Assembly: GCA_002495535.1 (NCBI GenBank)
Contig: DAFX01000076.1
Location: 2,477-41,336, forward strand
Direction of reading: 5' to 3'
Length of the DNA: 38,860 bases
DNA from: Euryarchaeota archaeon UBA433
GTDB taxonomy: Archaea; Thermoplasmatota; Poseidoniia; Poseidoniales; Poseidoniaceae
In this document: piece after piece, positions 7,770 through 16,384 of the stretch
How positions within the stretch are numbered: position 1 is the first letter of the stretch
Layout of the letters: every line of letters starts with the position of its first letter
Position numbers and translations under genes: made by a program
Notes under the pieces: model-generated
Database searches by the model: none
The model's input: the letters and a program-made list of their open reading frames with translations, nothing else
Told to the model about the DNA's origin: nothing

Positions 7770-8924
7770 TTATTCAATCACTGGACGGGATGTTTTACCC
7801 GAGCCTCTGTGCCCAATAAGGCGGACTGCTTGCCATGGCGGGCTTGAAGTATCGCCCAGTGGAATGTTAAATTCAGGTCGTTCCAATGCGGACCACGCCC
7901 ATTTTTTTGACCACATGTCGACCAAATCCTTGCGCTGTTGGAGATCGCAATCAATCCACGGTGTTACCTCGGCCTTCAATTCCTTCAACACGTCCAGATG
8001 ATGTTCTTTAGTTGCTGAAGCGAGCGTTTCGGATTGTTGCTCATTCAACGGAAGTGTTGCCGGCCTGGTCCAACGGGCATGGCCTGATGGCAGCCATGTG
8101 AATTCAGGATCGGCGTGATCGGTCAAACCGGTCAAACCGGCTGCCAATAATTTGTGCTCTACATCTGGCCTTGTTGGCCACACATACACCGGGAAGCCAC
8201 CTTGAGCATGTTTCAGATGTGCAGCCCCTTTCCCGCTCAAACCAACTTTTTTTCCGAAGGGGATCTTGTTGATCGGGGGAACGAAGTATTCGATGGCAGC
8301 AGGAATCATCGAAGCACCTGAATTACGATGATGGTTGACCAGTCGAGAAAAGGAGTGGGTCATGAAATGTGGAAGGGCCCGCAAGCGTTTGGTCGTACGG
8401 TTTCCGAATGGTGGGATGTAGGGCAAGAGTTCGGCCCAAGGTCGTGATGTGCTCGAGGCTTCTATGGAGGATTTCATACCCTTGTGAAAAGCGTAATACA
8501 CACTGTTCTCGTTTGGAATTTCGAACTCATTCAACAACTCGTCTGCCGCATCGATCAGTGAAGTGATATGACGCTTATGAGCGCTGTAGCCAAAAAAACC
8601 ACCGCCTGGATCTGACTTAGGGTGAGGGCGTTTCAACTCAACGCATCCCATCTTCCCATTGTCGCGCCACTGTTGTTGGACGACAGGGTCTTCAAGAAGG
8701 GTGCGAAAAGAAGTAAATCCGAACGCTTCGAGCTCATCAAGTGTGTAATGCTCAACCCATGGGGTTCCGTTTTCAAGCAGTTCTGGTGCAACCGAAACAT
8801 CTCCATCGTGGTGAATCACGACCCGCTGATCTTTGGTCAACCGCAGGTCAAATTCGATGCCATCGTGGACTTGTATTGCATGGCGAAGACTTTCAAGGGT
8901 GTTTTCTGGAGCTGCCTTCCACAT
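7770..8924 (-). CDS. glycerophosphodiester phosphodiesterase-like protein, apparently circularly permuted
   Basis: A 384-residue protein. Its N-terminus starts inside the GDPD fold: PENTLESLRHAI (6-17), IEFDLRLTKDQRVVIHHD (23-40, metal ligands E24 and D26, H38/H39) and CVELKRP (94-100, E96 and K98). In ordinary GDPDs an HRG motif on strand 1 comes just before the ENT segment. Here the upstream frame holds no HRG before its stop at 8985-8987; instead the last residues read VRLIGHRGSGKTSRPVIE (367-384, HRG at 372-374). Joining C- to N-terminus rebuilds the normal order HRGSGK...ENT, as in the eukaryotic GPCPD1/Gde1 branch. Strand 1 therefore seems moved to the end of the TIM barrel. GDPDs cleave glycerophosphodiesters to glycerol 3-phosphate and an alcohol. 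The ATG at 8924 has GGTGA four bases ahead. Confidence 0.75.
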   Translation of the reverse strand: MWKAAPENTLESLRHAIQVHDGIEFDLRLTKDQRVVIHHDGDVSVAPELLENGTPWVEHYTLDELEAFGFTSFRTLLEDPVVQQQWRDNGKMGCVELKRPHPKSDPGGGFFGYSAHKRHITSLIDAADELLNEFEIPNENSVYYAFHKGMKSSIEASSTSRPWAELLPYIPPFGNRTTKRLRALPHFMTHSFSRLVNHHRNSGASMIPAAIEYFVPPINKIPFGKKVGLSGKGAAHLKHAQGGFPVYVWPTRPDVEHKLLAAGLTGLTDHADPEFTWLPSGHARWTRPATLPLNEQQSETLASATKEHHLDVLKELKAEVTPWIDCDLQQRKDLVDMWSKKWAWSALERPEFNIPLGDTSSPPWQAVRLIGHRGSGKTSRPVIE

Positions 8925-9026
8925 GTCCTCACCCGAACAAAGCAGAAGGTCATCCCCTTTGACCTCTTTCTCGGTTTTCGAACATCAAAGAATCCTTGTG
9001 GACGGGTGAGTTGCCGTCATAACGCC

Positions 9027-9032
9027 TAAAAC
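9027..9032 (+). promoter_or_regulatory. TATA-like box for PAP2 gene
   Basis: TAAAAC is centred about 25 nt before the ATG at 9055, the spacing expected for a leaderless archaeal transcript. The bases between are G/C-rich and hold no well-placed ribosome-binding site. Confidence 0.4.
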
Positions 9033-9054
9033 AGGTGGGGGGGCCCAACGAAAC

Positions 9055-10485
9055 ATGGACCCGTATGGAATCATGATGGGATTGATTTTGGTTTTGACGC
9101 CAATCATTTGCTGGTTCTTCACCTTGCACGATAAAAGCATGCGAACACCCCTGCGCGAGTGGGGAGATGTCTTCCACAACCAAAGGTACTACCTCCACGC
9201 CATGGGATACATCGTCATTATCCGTTGGAAATCAATCACCGACGCCCTCAATGAGCCAATCAAAATGGAAACTGGCCATTGGACTGCTTGGGTGTATGGC
9301 ATCGAGGGGGAGTTCACCCTCCACCTGCAGAACTTTTTCCTCAATGATGCTTTGACATCATTCCTCAATTTCCATTATCTGTTTATTTACCTGTTTTTAA
9401 TTTATGTCACCACGGTGTATTTCGCATACACTGGGGATCGGGATATGACGGACAAAGTCACCCTCAATTACCTCTTGATTTACGCCATTGCTGTCCCATA
9501 TTATTTGTTCTTCAACGTCGAAGTGACCTCTTCATGGATCCCAGGAATGGATGCGTTGCTCTACCATGAAGGATGGTACAGTGTCTTCTATGCACTGCAT
9601 GACCCACTCGACAATGCCGTACCCTCTCTGCATGTTGCGATTCCATTTGGAATCATTTTGCTTAACTGGCTCCACGTCAAAGAACGTGGTGGAACGATGA
9701 AAGAATGGCGCCATTATCGCTACCACATATTCGTATGCGTGAACACCGCGTTGTTCATCTTCACGATCCTTTACCTTGGCATTCACTGGTTTGTCGATAT
9801 CCCTCTAGGAATGCTTGTCGGTGCTGTGGGTGCCCTCTTCATCCATCATCTGCAGCCAAGATTAAGAAACGATTATGGAGGATTCTTCAAAGGCTTCACC
9901 GTTCCAAAAATTCGACGTCACGTTATGATCGAAGGCATTGTTACGTTGGTGATGGTAACCTTCATCCTCATGGCTGTGAACGTGCAAAGCGCCAGCATCG
10001 ATGATCGAGTCTCCTACCAGTTGGGCCCGGAAGATTCGACCTTTGAAATTGTACAAAAATTTGAACCTGGCAACTCAGTGGACAGCACCGTAACGAACCT
10101 TCACGGTGAGATCACACTCGAAGTGGTGGTGGTGATGGTTGAATCAGCACCTCCGGCGATGATGAACGGCTCTATTGATTGGTCGATCATGAAAACACTT
10201 GGCGACCACTATACGGTTGCCCCAAACACAACGCTGGCACTGGAAATCGACTCGCCAAAGGTCTACAGCCTCATCGTCATGCACAACCCAAGCACGGCTG
10301 AGGAAGACATAGTGCAAGTGCGGGTGCTCAATGACTATCACGAAGATGTCATGTGGCAAGCGCTCCTGCTTTCATTGCCATCGCTTTGGATCACAGGTTT
10401 CGTGCTGCACAGATTGAGGCGATTGAAGAAACATGGAAGAAGCCTCATCGATTCGACACCCTCGCATATCTGGGAAAGCGAATAA
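9055..10485 (+). CDS. PAP2-superfamily membrane phosphatase/phosphotransferase
   Basis: A 476-residue multi-pass membrane protein. Hydrophobic helices fill residues about 5-23, 105-125, 137-155, 193-206, 227-243 and 246-262. The PAP2 core is seen as AVPSLHVAIPFG (P190-S191-L192-H193) and LGIHWFVDIPLG (H244 and D248), matching the PSxH and HxxxD motifs of the variant found in inositolphosphotransferase/AUR1-like enzymes. The classic first motif KxxxxxxRP is not evident. A second part follows: one helix near 293-312, a beta-rich domain (about 315-435) probably outside the membrane, and a last helix near 440-457 with a basic tail. Such proteins act on lipid phosphates at the cell membrane; the substrate here is unknown. 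The TatC gene follows closely. Confidence 0.8.
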   Translation: MDPYGIMMGLILVLTPIICWFFTLHDKSMRTPLREWGDVFHNQRYYLHAMGYIVIIRWKSITDALNEPIKMETGHWTAWVYGIEGEFTLHLQNFFLNDALTSFLNFHYLFIYLFLIYVTTVYFAYTGDRDMTDKVTLNYLLIYAIAVPYYLFFNVEVTSSWIPGMDALLYHEGWYSVFYALHDPLDNAVPSLHVAIPFGIILLNWLHVKERGGTMKEWRHYRYHIFVCVNTALFIFTILYLGIHWFVDIPLGMLVGAVGALFIHHLQPRLRNDYGGFFKGFTVPKIRRHVMIEGIVTLVMVTFILMAVNVQSASIDDRVSYQLGPEDSTFEIVQKFEPGNSVDSTVTNLHGEITLEVVVVMVESAPPAMMNGSIDWSIMKTLGDHYTVAPNTTLALEIDSPKVYSLIVMHNPSTAEEDIVQVRVLNDYHEDVMWQALLLSLPSLWITGFVLHRLRRLKKHGRSLIDSTPSHIWESE

Positions 10486-10531
10486 CCAGCCATACGGTGT
10501 GAGTTATGAGGGCGTTGCCCTTCCATTCACC

Positions 10532-11338
10532 ATGGCCGGAGCAGAGGAACTGGCCGATGTTGTTGGGGATTTGCTTGACAGCCCCGGTGGCAAGTTGCTG
10601 CTCGACATCAAAACGCATTTGCGCAAACGCCTCAACCTCCTCGCCTTCGTATTTGGCCTCGTCTTTGTGCTGTGCTTCCCATTCACTTCAGCGTTCATTT
10701 CATGGTTGATTGACCCAAGTCGACTGCCTCTAGATGTCAACATCATTGTCATCACTCCGGTTGAGTTTATTCTTCTTCAGGTCAAGCTTGCAGCGTACTG
10801 TGCAGCCGCTGCCGTAACGCTGCTCATGCTGTGTGAGGGGGCTTGGCGTGGCAGCAAGAACCCCGCGTTAAAGGAACGTATGCAAGAACTCAAGGCAAAT
10901 GCACCCCGGCCATCAGCAAGTTTGGTTTTCACCGCTCTTTCAAGCCTTATGCTAGCGCTACTTGGGATCGCATATGCATGGAATTTATTGACGCCAATGC
11001 TGCTCGAGTACCTGACAAATGACGCACAGGGTGCTGGGCTTTCAACCGAGTGGCGTCTTTCAAGTTATGTTGGTTTCATCACCAACCTAGCGGTTGCTTC
11101 TGCTCTTGGATTCCAGGCGCCTGTTGCAACACTCATGGTGTTGAGGTTACAGGTCATTTCTCGCGCTGGCGTGAAGGGGTACAGGAGGCACATTTGGTTC
11201 AGCGCCTTTGTGCTAGGCGCCTTTTTGTCACCACCCGATCCATTGTCGTTATTCTTGGTTGCAATGCCAGTGATCTTGCTCTTCGAGGCCGCACTCATCA
11301 TTGATGCGATGACACGAAAGGACTCACTGAGTCAATGA
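10532..11338 (+). CDS. tatC: Sec-independent protein translocase subunit TatC
   Basis: Multi-pass membrane protein of the twin-arginine pathway, which exports folded proteins. Family signs are the N-terminal LRKRL after an amphipathic helix, ITPVEFILLQVKLA, the helix pair ending in SSYVGFITNLAVASALGFQAP, and the signature FSAFVLGAFLSPPDPLSLFLVAMPVILLFEAAL. Length (268 residues from this start) and about six helices are normal for TatC. The start is uncertain: the frame is open to an ATG at 10433, but that overlaps the PAP2 gene by 53 bases; a GTG at 10499 or this ATG at 10532 avoids the overlap. No tatA is seen nearby. The 3' end overlaps the convergent PHP gene by 15 bases. Confidence 0.9.
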   Translation: MAGAEELADVVGDLLDSPGGKLLLDIKTHLRKRLNLLAFVFGLVFVLCFPFTSAFISWLIDPSRLPLDVNIIVITPVEFILLQVKLAAYCAAAAVTLLMLCEGAWRGSKNPALKERMQELKANAPRPSASLVFTALSSLMLALLGIAYAWNLLTPMLLEYLTNDAQGAGLSTEWRLSSYVGFITNLAVASALGFQAPVATLMVLRLQVISRAGVKGYRRHIWFSAFVLGAFLSPPDPLSLFLVAMPVILLFEAALIIDAMTRKDSLSQ

Positions 11339-12229
11339 AGACGGCATATCGACAAGGGGGGCTGGCATATGTCCGGGCGTTTGCTCGTAGGAAAGTCCGT
11401 GGAAATCAGAACCCGCCGTCAACCCGAGTCCTAAGGTTCGGGCTGACATCATGAGTTCGTGCCTGTATGAATCGGGGTGGCTGCGATGAAAACACTCGAT
11501 TGCATCAACGCCGTCTTCTTGGCAACTGGCTGTTAACTGGTTAATTGGAACGCCATAGTAGATTGGATGGGCCAATGAAACGATACCGCCGCACTCATGA
11601 ACCGCTTTCGCCGCTTCTCGGATGGAGGGTTTCGAACGAACGATGGCGAGAGGGCGTCCATCTCCCAGCCATTGATCGAAGGCGTCCTGACGGTTTTCCG
11701 CATAGCCTTGAGCAATCAGTTCATCCGCAAGATGTGGACGGCCTACCGAACCGTCGGCCCGATCAAGGACCGCTTGCAAATCGATATCCATGCCGTGGTG
11801 CTGAGCGAGTTCTACCATTTTTGCCATACGTGGCCCTCTGCTTTCTCCTAAAGGTGCAAGCCATTGTGCAAATGCTTGACGTTGTTCATCATTCACCAAC
11901 GAAGATGGGAAGTACGCCAACAAATGCCAGGAGGTAGGAGCGCGGTCGCGCCCCCAGCGATCCATTTCCACTTCTGAAACGGGCAGACTCGGCTCGCAGG
12001 TGATTTCAACGCCAGGAATGAATTTCAAACCAAATTGTTGTGCTGCAAGGGCGGCTTCTTCCCATCCTGCAATGGTGTCATGGTCCGTGAGCGACCAGTG
12101 CTTGACACCCTCTGTTGCCATGAGTTCTGCAACACGTTCCACGGGGTGTTCACCATCGCTGTTTGTCGAATGGCTGTGAAGGTCAAACGCATCTGACCAC
12201 ATATGTTCACTCATTTCATCGTCCTCCAT
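11324..12229 (-). CDS. PHP-domain metal-dependent phosphoesterase
   Basis: A 301-residue soluble protein. PHP motifs appear in order: DLHSHSTNSDG (H18, H20, D25), SLTDHDTIAGWEEA (D49, H50), FIPGVEITCE, GRPHLADELI, IVSLAHPIYYG and LTAGSDFHG near the C-terminus. These supply the His/Asp metal ligands of the YciV/RNase AM group, which act on 3',5'-nucleoside bisphosphates or RNA 5' ends; other PHP proteins are histidinol phosphatases. Compared with short family members it carries an insert after the ExT strand (about residues 80-100). The order and context (followed on the same strand by a hypothetical membrane protein and upstream FolD) give no stronger hint to the substrate. Confidence 0.88.
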   Translation of the reverse strand: MEDDEMSEHMWSDAFDLHSHSTNSDGEHPVERVAELMATEGVKHWSLTDHDTIAGWEEAALAAQQFGLKFIPGVEITCEPSLPVSEVEMDRWGRDRAPTSWHLLAYFPSSLVNDEQRQAFAQWLAPLGESRGPRMAKMVELAQHHGMDIDLQAVLDRADGSVGRPHLADELIAQGYAENRQDAFDQWLGDGRPLAIVRSKPSIREAAKAVHECGGIVSLAHPIYYGVPINQLTASCQEDGVDAIECFHRSHPDSYRHELMMSARTLGLGLTAGSDFHGLSYEQTPGHMPAPLVDMPSSLTQ

Positions 12230-12241
12230 GATCTCAAACGC

Positions 12242-13033
12242 TCAAAACAACCCGTCTAAATTTGGCAATTCAGGCAGCGCCGGAACTTCGGGCACCGGCT
12301 GTGGTTTTGGCGGTGCAACGTCTGGTAAATCAGGCAGGTCTAGGGCAGGGGGGGAAACCGGCTCAACTGGCATGTTCAACAGGTCGTCCAAGTCGGGCAT
12401 GGTTGGCAAATCAGAATATGGAACCTGCTCTGATTCCGATGCATCTGGTTCTGAGATCGTTGGTAGGGGCACATCAACGATCGGGGTGCGCCCTTGTGTT
12501 CCAGCAAGTGATCCAACCGCTTGGGTAAATTCTCGACCCTGTTCGGTGAGCACATGGGGTGCTGGATTGGAAGTGGCGATGTGAGCTGAAACTTCACCGA
12601 GGCTGCCAGAAGAAAGGCTCTCGAGAGCAGATGCGACCGCCTCCGCATTTGGTGTTGCGGTTGTCGATACCTCCAGAGGTGCAACCTGAGGTTCCAAGGC
12701 AAGAAGTGCAGACACATCAGTGTGGACCTCGACATGAGGCTGGGCTTGTTGTGCAGGTGCAGAAGAGGTGCGGAATGGAGTTGGCGTGGATTCAAAGGCG
12801 TCAAATTGGTCCTGAATGCTTGGTTGGTTGAGAAGTTCAGGGATTGGGCGTTCCCTCGATGCCAAAAAGGAGACGCCAAACAAGGCCAGGCCAACACCAA
12901 CGGTCGTGAGTTCCTCAATGCTCAAGCCGGGGCTGAGAATGAGGTTCGCGGTGCTGTTGAGGATTGCAAAGGCAAAACACAGGCCACCACCAACAAGTGA
13001 AGCGCTTGAGAGTCGTGGGGCTTTTTGTTCCAT
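12242..13033 (-). CDS. hypothetical membrane protein with long disordered tail
   Basis: A 263-residue protein starting with ATG at 13033. Two hydrophobic segments lie at about residues 11-33 and 42-59, followed by about 200 residues that are poor in hydrophobic clusters and rich in P, E, S, A and V. The tail ends in a proline-rich run with repeated LP and DLP/ELP units (LPDLPDV, PALPELPNLDGLF), suggesting a flexible arm for protein contacts. No enzyme motif was found. It is 9 bases after the folD gene and 12 bases before the PHP gene, so these three are probably one transcript. The proline-rich acidic tail resembles in style the tail of the DUF835 protein, but no homology is claimed. Confidence 0.6.
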   Translation of the reverse strand: MEQKAPRLSSASLVGGGLCFAFAILNSTANLILSPGLSIEELTTVGVGLALFGVSFLASRERPIPELLNQPSIQDQFDAFESTPTPFRTSSAPAQQAQPHVEVHTDVSALLALEPQVAPLEVSTTATPNAEAVASALESLSSGSLGEVSAHIATSNPAPHVLTEQGREFTQAVGSLAGTQGRTPIVDVPLPTISEPDASESEQVPYSDLPTMPDLDDLLNMPVEPVSPPALDLPDLPDVAPPKPQPVPEVPALPELPNLDGLF

Positions 13034-13042
13034 ATTCTCACT

Positions 13043-13921
13043 TCATAATTGGTTCGATCGTTCAGCAGCTCGTACGGTATTTTCCATTAACATAGCAATG
13101 GTCATCGGTCCGACCCCTCCGGGAACTGGGGAGAGCCATGAAGCATGTTCACCGACTTCAGGATGGACGTCACCAGCCAAGCGCCATCCACGCTCCCGTG
13201 TTGGATCATCAACGCGGTTGATCCCAACATCGACCACGATCGCTCCTGGTTTAATCCAGTCTCCACGCACCATTTCCGGTCGGCCAATTGCGGCAACAAC
13301 AATGTCGGCTTGGGCGCATACGGCTTTCGAATCTGCAGTCCTTGAATGGACAACGGTCACGGTCGCGTCAGCACCTTTCGCACCGAGCAACAACGCCTGT
13401 GGCATACCAACGATACGAGATCGACCGAGCACGACAGCGCTTTTTCCAGTCAAATCAATGTCAGCCCATCGCAGCATCCGCATCACGCCGCTTGGGGTGC
13501 ATGGCAACATACCGTCGAGCCGGCCCTGAACCAAACGGCCGAGGTTTTCTGGATGAAAACCGTCGACATCTTTGGAAGGATGAATCAAATCCGTCAAACC
13601 TTCTTCGTCCATATGGGACGGGAGTGGGGATTGGACAAGGATGCCATGCAATGTTTCATCTGCATTGAGTTTCAAAATCGTCGCTCTCACTTCATCTTCT
13701 GCAACGCTTGCAGGCAATTCGATGTGCGTGCTTTTGATGCCGAGTCTTTGGCAGGCTTTGACCTTGGAATTCACATAGACATGGCTTGCTGGATCATCGC
13801 CCACAATGACAACGGCCAAATGGGGGACAACACCCTCTGATTTGCACGCATTGATTCTTGAATGCAGTTCTTCCTCCACGCTCGCAGCGCACAGTTTACC
13901 GTCGAGGCGTTGGGCGACCAT
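13043..13921 (-). CDS. folD: methylenetetrahydrofolate dehydrogenase/methenyltetrahydrofolate cyclohydrolase
   Basis: A 292-residue bifunctional enzyme that oxidises 5,10-methylene-THF with NADP and hydrolyses methenyl-THF to 10-formyl-THF, feeding purine synthesis and one-carbon metabolism. Visible signatures: HVYVNSKVKAC (Y49, K53 catalytic, C57), GILVQSPLPSHM, KDVDGFHPENLGRL, PCTPSGVMRML, the nucleotide-binding VLGRSRIVGMP (the common form is GRSxIVGxP) and PGGVGPMTIAMLMENTV near the end. Length and motif order are ordinary for FolD. FolD suggests a tetrahydrofolate-based rather than methanopterin-based one-carbon pathway, which in archaea points to a lineage that acquired bacterial genes. 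It is followed on the same strand by a hypothetical membrane protein. Confidence 0.96.
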   Translation of the reverse strand: MVAQRLDGKLCAASVEEELHSRINACKSEGVVPHLAVVIVGDDPASHVYVNSKVKACQRLGIKSTHIELPASVAEDEVRATILKLNADETLHGILVQSPLPSHMDEEGLTDLIHPSKDVDGFHPENLGRLVQGRLDGMLPCTPSGVMRMLRWADIDLTGKSAVVLGRSRIVGMPQALLLGAKGADATVTVVHSRTADSKAVCAQADIVVAAIGRPEMVRGDWIKPGAIVVDVGINRVDDPTRERGWRLAGDVHPEVGEHASWLSPVPGGVGPMTIAMLMENTVRAAERSNQL

Positions 13922-13958
13922 GGATAAGCCAACTGCTCTTCAAACTTGAGCGTTCGGT

Positions 13959-14411
13959 TCAAAGCGTGCCTCCGCCCGCAACGTGTTCATCTCCGGGAAG
14001 CGTCGCAAAGAGGCGTTCATCGTTTTGGAAGGATTTGAATTCCAGAGCATTGCCTGATGGGTCATCAATGAACATAGTGGCTTGTTCACCAACCTTTCCA
14101 GGGTAGCGAACATGGGGCTTGAGGCGGAATTCAACATCCATGTCTTGAAGATGATTTTTGAACAGGTGCCATTGACCCCATTCCATGACCAATCCAAAAT
14201 GGAAAGGTGGTACCTGTCGCCCATCAATTCGACCACCATCGGTTGAATCTGGCATCGCTTCCACGAGGTGAGCAACGATTTGATGGCCATGAAAATTAAG
14301 GTTGATCGAGCGTTCGGTCCTGCGACCCACAGTGCAACCCATGACGTCAACATAGAACGATTCTGTTGTTTGTAAGTCCTTGACTGGAAACGCCAAGTGA
14401 AAGGGCCGCAT
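13959..14411 (-). CDS. VOC (glyoxalase/dioxygenase) family protein
   Basis: A 150-residue protein starting MRPFHLAFPVKDLQTTESFY. The beta-alpha-beta-beta-beta pattern of the vicinal oxygen chelate fold is seen twice: residues about 2-55 and 70-130, with FHLAFPV, PFHFGLVM, TMFIDDPSGNALEFKSF as typical strands. Candidate metal ligands are H5, H72 (PPFHFG) and E122 (NALEFK). Members include glyoxalase I, extradiol dioxygenases and antibiotic-binding proteins, so the substrate is open. The frame runs upstream to 14507 but that extension would cross the tRNA-Thr gene and is rejected. The gene is 37 bases upstream of folD on the same strand. Confidence 0.82.
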   Translation of the reverse strand: MRPFHLAFPVKDLQTTESFYVDVMGCTVGRRTERSINLNFHGHQIVAHLVEAMPDSTDGGRIDGRQVPPFHFGLVMEWGQWHLFKNHLQDMDVEFRLKPHVRYPGKVGEQATMFIDDPSGNALEFKSFQNDERLFATLPGDEHVAGGGTL

Positions 14412-14455
14412 GTTTACAGACGGTACAACCGAGTTATCGGTCTTATCGATTAAGG

Positions 14456-14528
14456 AGCCTGCGGAGGGACTCGAACCCCCGGCCTTCGGATTACAAATCC
14501 GATGCACTACCAGCTATGCTACACAGGC
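14456..14528 (-). tRNA. tRNA-Thr (anticodon TGT)
   Basis: On the minus strand the 73-nt gene starts GCCTGTG and ends CGCAGGC plus discriminator T. The 7-bp acceptor stem pairs with one G-T pair. The D arm holds AGCTGGTAG, the anticodon stem TCGGA/TCCGA encloses loop TTTGTAA (anticodon TGT, reads ACA), the variable loop has 5 nt, and the T arm reads GGGGG-TTCGAGT-CCCTC. No CCA end is encoded and no intron is seen. Confidence 0.95.
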
Positions 14529-14555
14529 GATGGTTCGGCCAAAGGCTAACCCTTG

Positions 14556-15911
14556 ATGAATCAAACGGATGCCCAGCCTACAAAAATCGAGAGGCAACTC
14601 AAAGAAGAAAGCCGCATTGGCACCCTCATGGACCATGGCGCCGGCGCTGGATTGCTCAACCCCTACGCGCAGACAAAAGTCGGTAGTGACACGATTTTTG
14701 CATGGTGGGGTCGGTACCAAGACGCCGTTGCCTCAGGAATCGATGCAGTAAACGGCACCATCGGGGCTTTGCTCGAAGACGATGGAAACTTGGCAATCAA
14801 CGCTGTGGTCGATAAAGCAGTGCGTCAAGCACCACCAGTTGAAATTGCAGCTTACGCTCCACTCAAGGGGCTCCCTGCTTTCCTTGATTTGGCAAAGACG
14901 TTAGCACTTGGTGACCGCAGAGGGGATTTGGAGGCAATGGGGATCTCTACCACTGCCACTGCCTCAGCCGGTGGTTCGGGTGCGTTGTATTTGGCAGCGA
15001 CTAACTTCGCCAACCGAGGCGACCATGTCTTGTTGCGCGACCGACACTGGGGCCCATACAAGGGATTCCTCTCCGGTTGTGATTTGAAAACCACGACCTA
15101 CCCGTTGCTTCCAACTGGTGACAGCCCGTACCCCTTTGTTGATATCGAAGGTTTCAAACAACAGCTTGCGGGTCTTTGCGCAACGCAAGACAAGGTCATG
15201 ATGTGGGTCAACGATCCGGCCCACAACCCTACTGGATTGTCCCTCACAGCCGATGGGAGAATGGCCATGCTTGAGGCGGTCATGGAGAGCGCCTCGGTTC
15301 ACGAAAATGTTGGGCACACGCTTCTTCTTGATGCAGCCTACCACTTGTATGCCGAAGAACCGCATGGATGGTCTGAAACTCTGTATGAGGCGATGTCAAA
15401 CGGTTGGCCATGGCCAGAAAACTTGCTTATCACCTTCGCTCTATCGCTCTCAAAATCCCACACCATCTATGGTCTACGTACGGGAGCGTTGGTCAGCATT
15501 CATCCAGACTCAGAAGTGACACAACGAATTGACACCGTCATGGGCGTCACTGGTCGACAAACTTGGTCGGCTGCTCCCCGCGTCTCGCAATACACGGTCA
15601 GCGAACTTCACGCATCGGATGAAAGCGGTGCCGCTTGGGCACAGGAGCGGGATAGGCTTCAATCATTGCTCAGTGAGCGTCGCCAAGCCTTGAACAACTC
15701 GTGTCAGGATTTGGGCGTTCCGTTGAACCCAACCCATGACGGTTTTTTCGCATGGCTGGAGCACGATGATCCCGCTCAAATTGCCGAAGCATGTGCGCAG
15801 CAGAATGTTTTCCTCGTCCCACTTACGGGTGGGGTTCGAATCGGTTTGTGTGCGATTCCACTCGCCCAAATCCCACGGGTTGCAGAAGCATTGGCACATG
15901 CGCTCAAATGA
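14556..15911 (+). CDS. class I PLP-dependent aminotransferase (aromatic/aspartate type)
   Basis: A 451-residue fold-type I aminotransferase. Key residues: AGGSGALYLAA (cofactor-binding glycine loop), WVNDPAHNPTG (N224), LLLDAAYHLY (D259, Y262), SLSKSHTIYGLRTGAL (Schiff-base lysine K300 and phosphate-binding R308), and GVRIGLCAIP near the C-terminus with the substrate carboxylate-binding Arg. The order agrees with the aspartate/tyrosine aminotransferase branch (AspC/TyrB-like), which transfers amino groups between dicarboxylic or aromatic amino acids and 2-oxoglutarate. The exact substrate cannot be read. A TTG one codon upstream is less likely than this ATG. The small zinc-ribbon protein gene follows after 9 bases. 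Confidence 0.88.
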   Translation: MNQTDAQPTKIERQLKEESRIGTLMDHGAGAGLLNPYAQTKVGSDTIFAWWGRYQDAVASGIDAVNGTIGALLEDDGNLAINAVVDKAVRQAPPVEIAAYAPLKGLPAFLDLAKTLALGDRRGDLEAMGISTTATASAGGSGALYLAATNFANRGDHVLLRDRHWGPYKGFLSGCDLKTTTYPLLPTGDSPYPFVDIEGFKQQLAGLCATQDKVMMWVNDPAHNPTGLSLTADGRMAMLEAVMESASVHENVGHTLLLDAAYHLYAEEPHGWSETLYEAMSNGWPWPENLLITFALSLSKSHTIYGLRTGALVSIHPDSEVTQRIDTVMGVTGRQTWSAAPRVSQYTVSELHASDESGAAWAQERDRLQSLLSERRQALNNSCQDLGVPLNPTHDGFFAWLEHDDPAQIAEACAQQNVFLVPLTGGVRIGLCAIPLAQIPRVAEALAHALK

Positions 15912-15920
15912 GGTGGTTGG

Positions 15921-16298
15921 ATGCTTCACAATGGTCGAGAAAATTTCCTGATTGGAGGATTAATTTGCTTGGTCACTGGAGCGTTTCTGACCGTAGGGGG
16001 CCTGTACGCCATGGGTTCCACCGTTGGCGTATCTGGAATCGTTTTGTTCATCGCAGGTATGAGCATGAACACACAACGAACAATGTCTGCACAAGAAATT
16101 GAACAATGGCAACCAAGTCCCGAAAAACTTCCAGATGCGGGGCGAGTCATGTACCGTGTCGATGTCACTCTGGATGAACCAATTCGATCGACGGTGCTCT
16201 GTGGTCCCTGTGGTACGGTCACCACCGTCGATGGCTCAAAACCAAGTTCCTTCCAATGCCCTTCCTGTGCAACTCAACTCTGGGATGAAGAAGAATAA
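15921..16298 (+). CDS. small membrane protein with C-terminal zinc ribbon
   Basis: A 125-residue protein. Two hydrophobic helices at about 9-30 and 33-48 form a membrane hairpin. The remaining soluble part ends in a two-knuckle zinc ribbon, LCGPCG and FQCPSCA, followed by an acidic tail. A GGTGG sequence lies a few bases before the ATG. Small membrane-tethered zinc ribbons are common in archaea and usually unassigned; a role in protein contacts is possible. It follows the aminotransferase gene by 9 bases and may be co-transcribed. Confidence 0.7.
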   Translation: MLHNGRENFLIGGLICLVTGAFLTVGGLYAMGSTVGVSGIVLFIAGMSMNTQRTMSAQEIEQWQPSPEKLPDAGRVMYRVDVTLDEPIRSTVLCGPCGTVTTVDGSKPSSFQCPSCATQLWDEEE

Positions 16299-16384
16299 CC
16301 GCCATTGGCAACTCGGAAGAGAAACAAAGTCTCACGCTTGTTTTAGGGACAGATTTGAAGGGCGTTGGGTGCACCGAGACCATC

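Noticed and set aside
7770..7830. GHRGSGKT at the end of the phosphodiesterase read as a Walker A P-loop (shikimate-kinase fragment)
   Set aside because: The pattern fits a P-loop by letters, but nothing else of a kinase follows and the HRG plus missing N-terminal HRG fit a permuted GDPD better.
8121..8143. Short tandem repeat GGTCAAACC-GGTCAAACC
   Set aside because: It is in the coding frame of the phosphodiesterase and encodes an LTGLT stretch; no sign of a functional repeat.
11324..11338. 15-base overlap of tatC and PHP gene ends
   Set aside because: Convergent overlaps of this size are ordinary in compact genomes.
12816..13529. Long open frame on the plus strand (237 codons) across folD and the neighbouring hypothetical gene
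   Set aside because: It lies opposite a clear folD gene and gives a Ser/Pro/Thr-rich protein with no family pattern; it is an antisense shadow.
14412..14507. N-terminal extension of the VOC-family protein
   Set aside because: It would read through the tRNA-Thr gene; the ATG at 14411 fits the family start.
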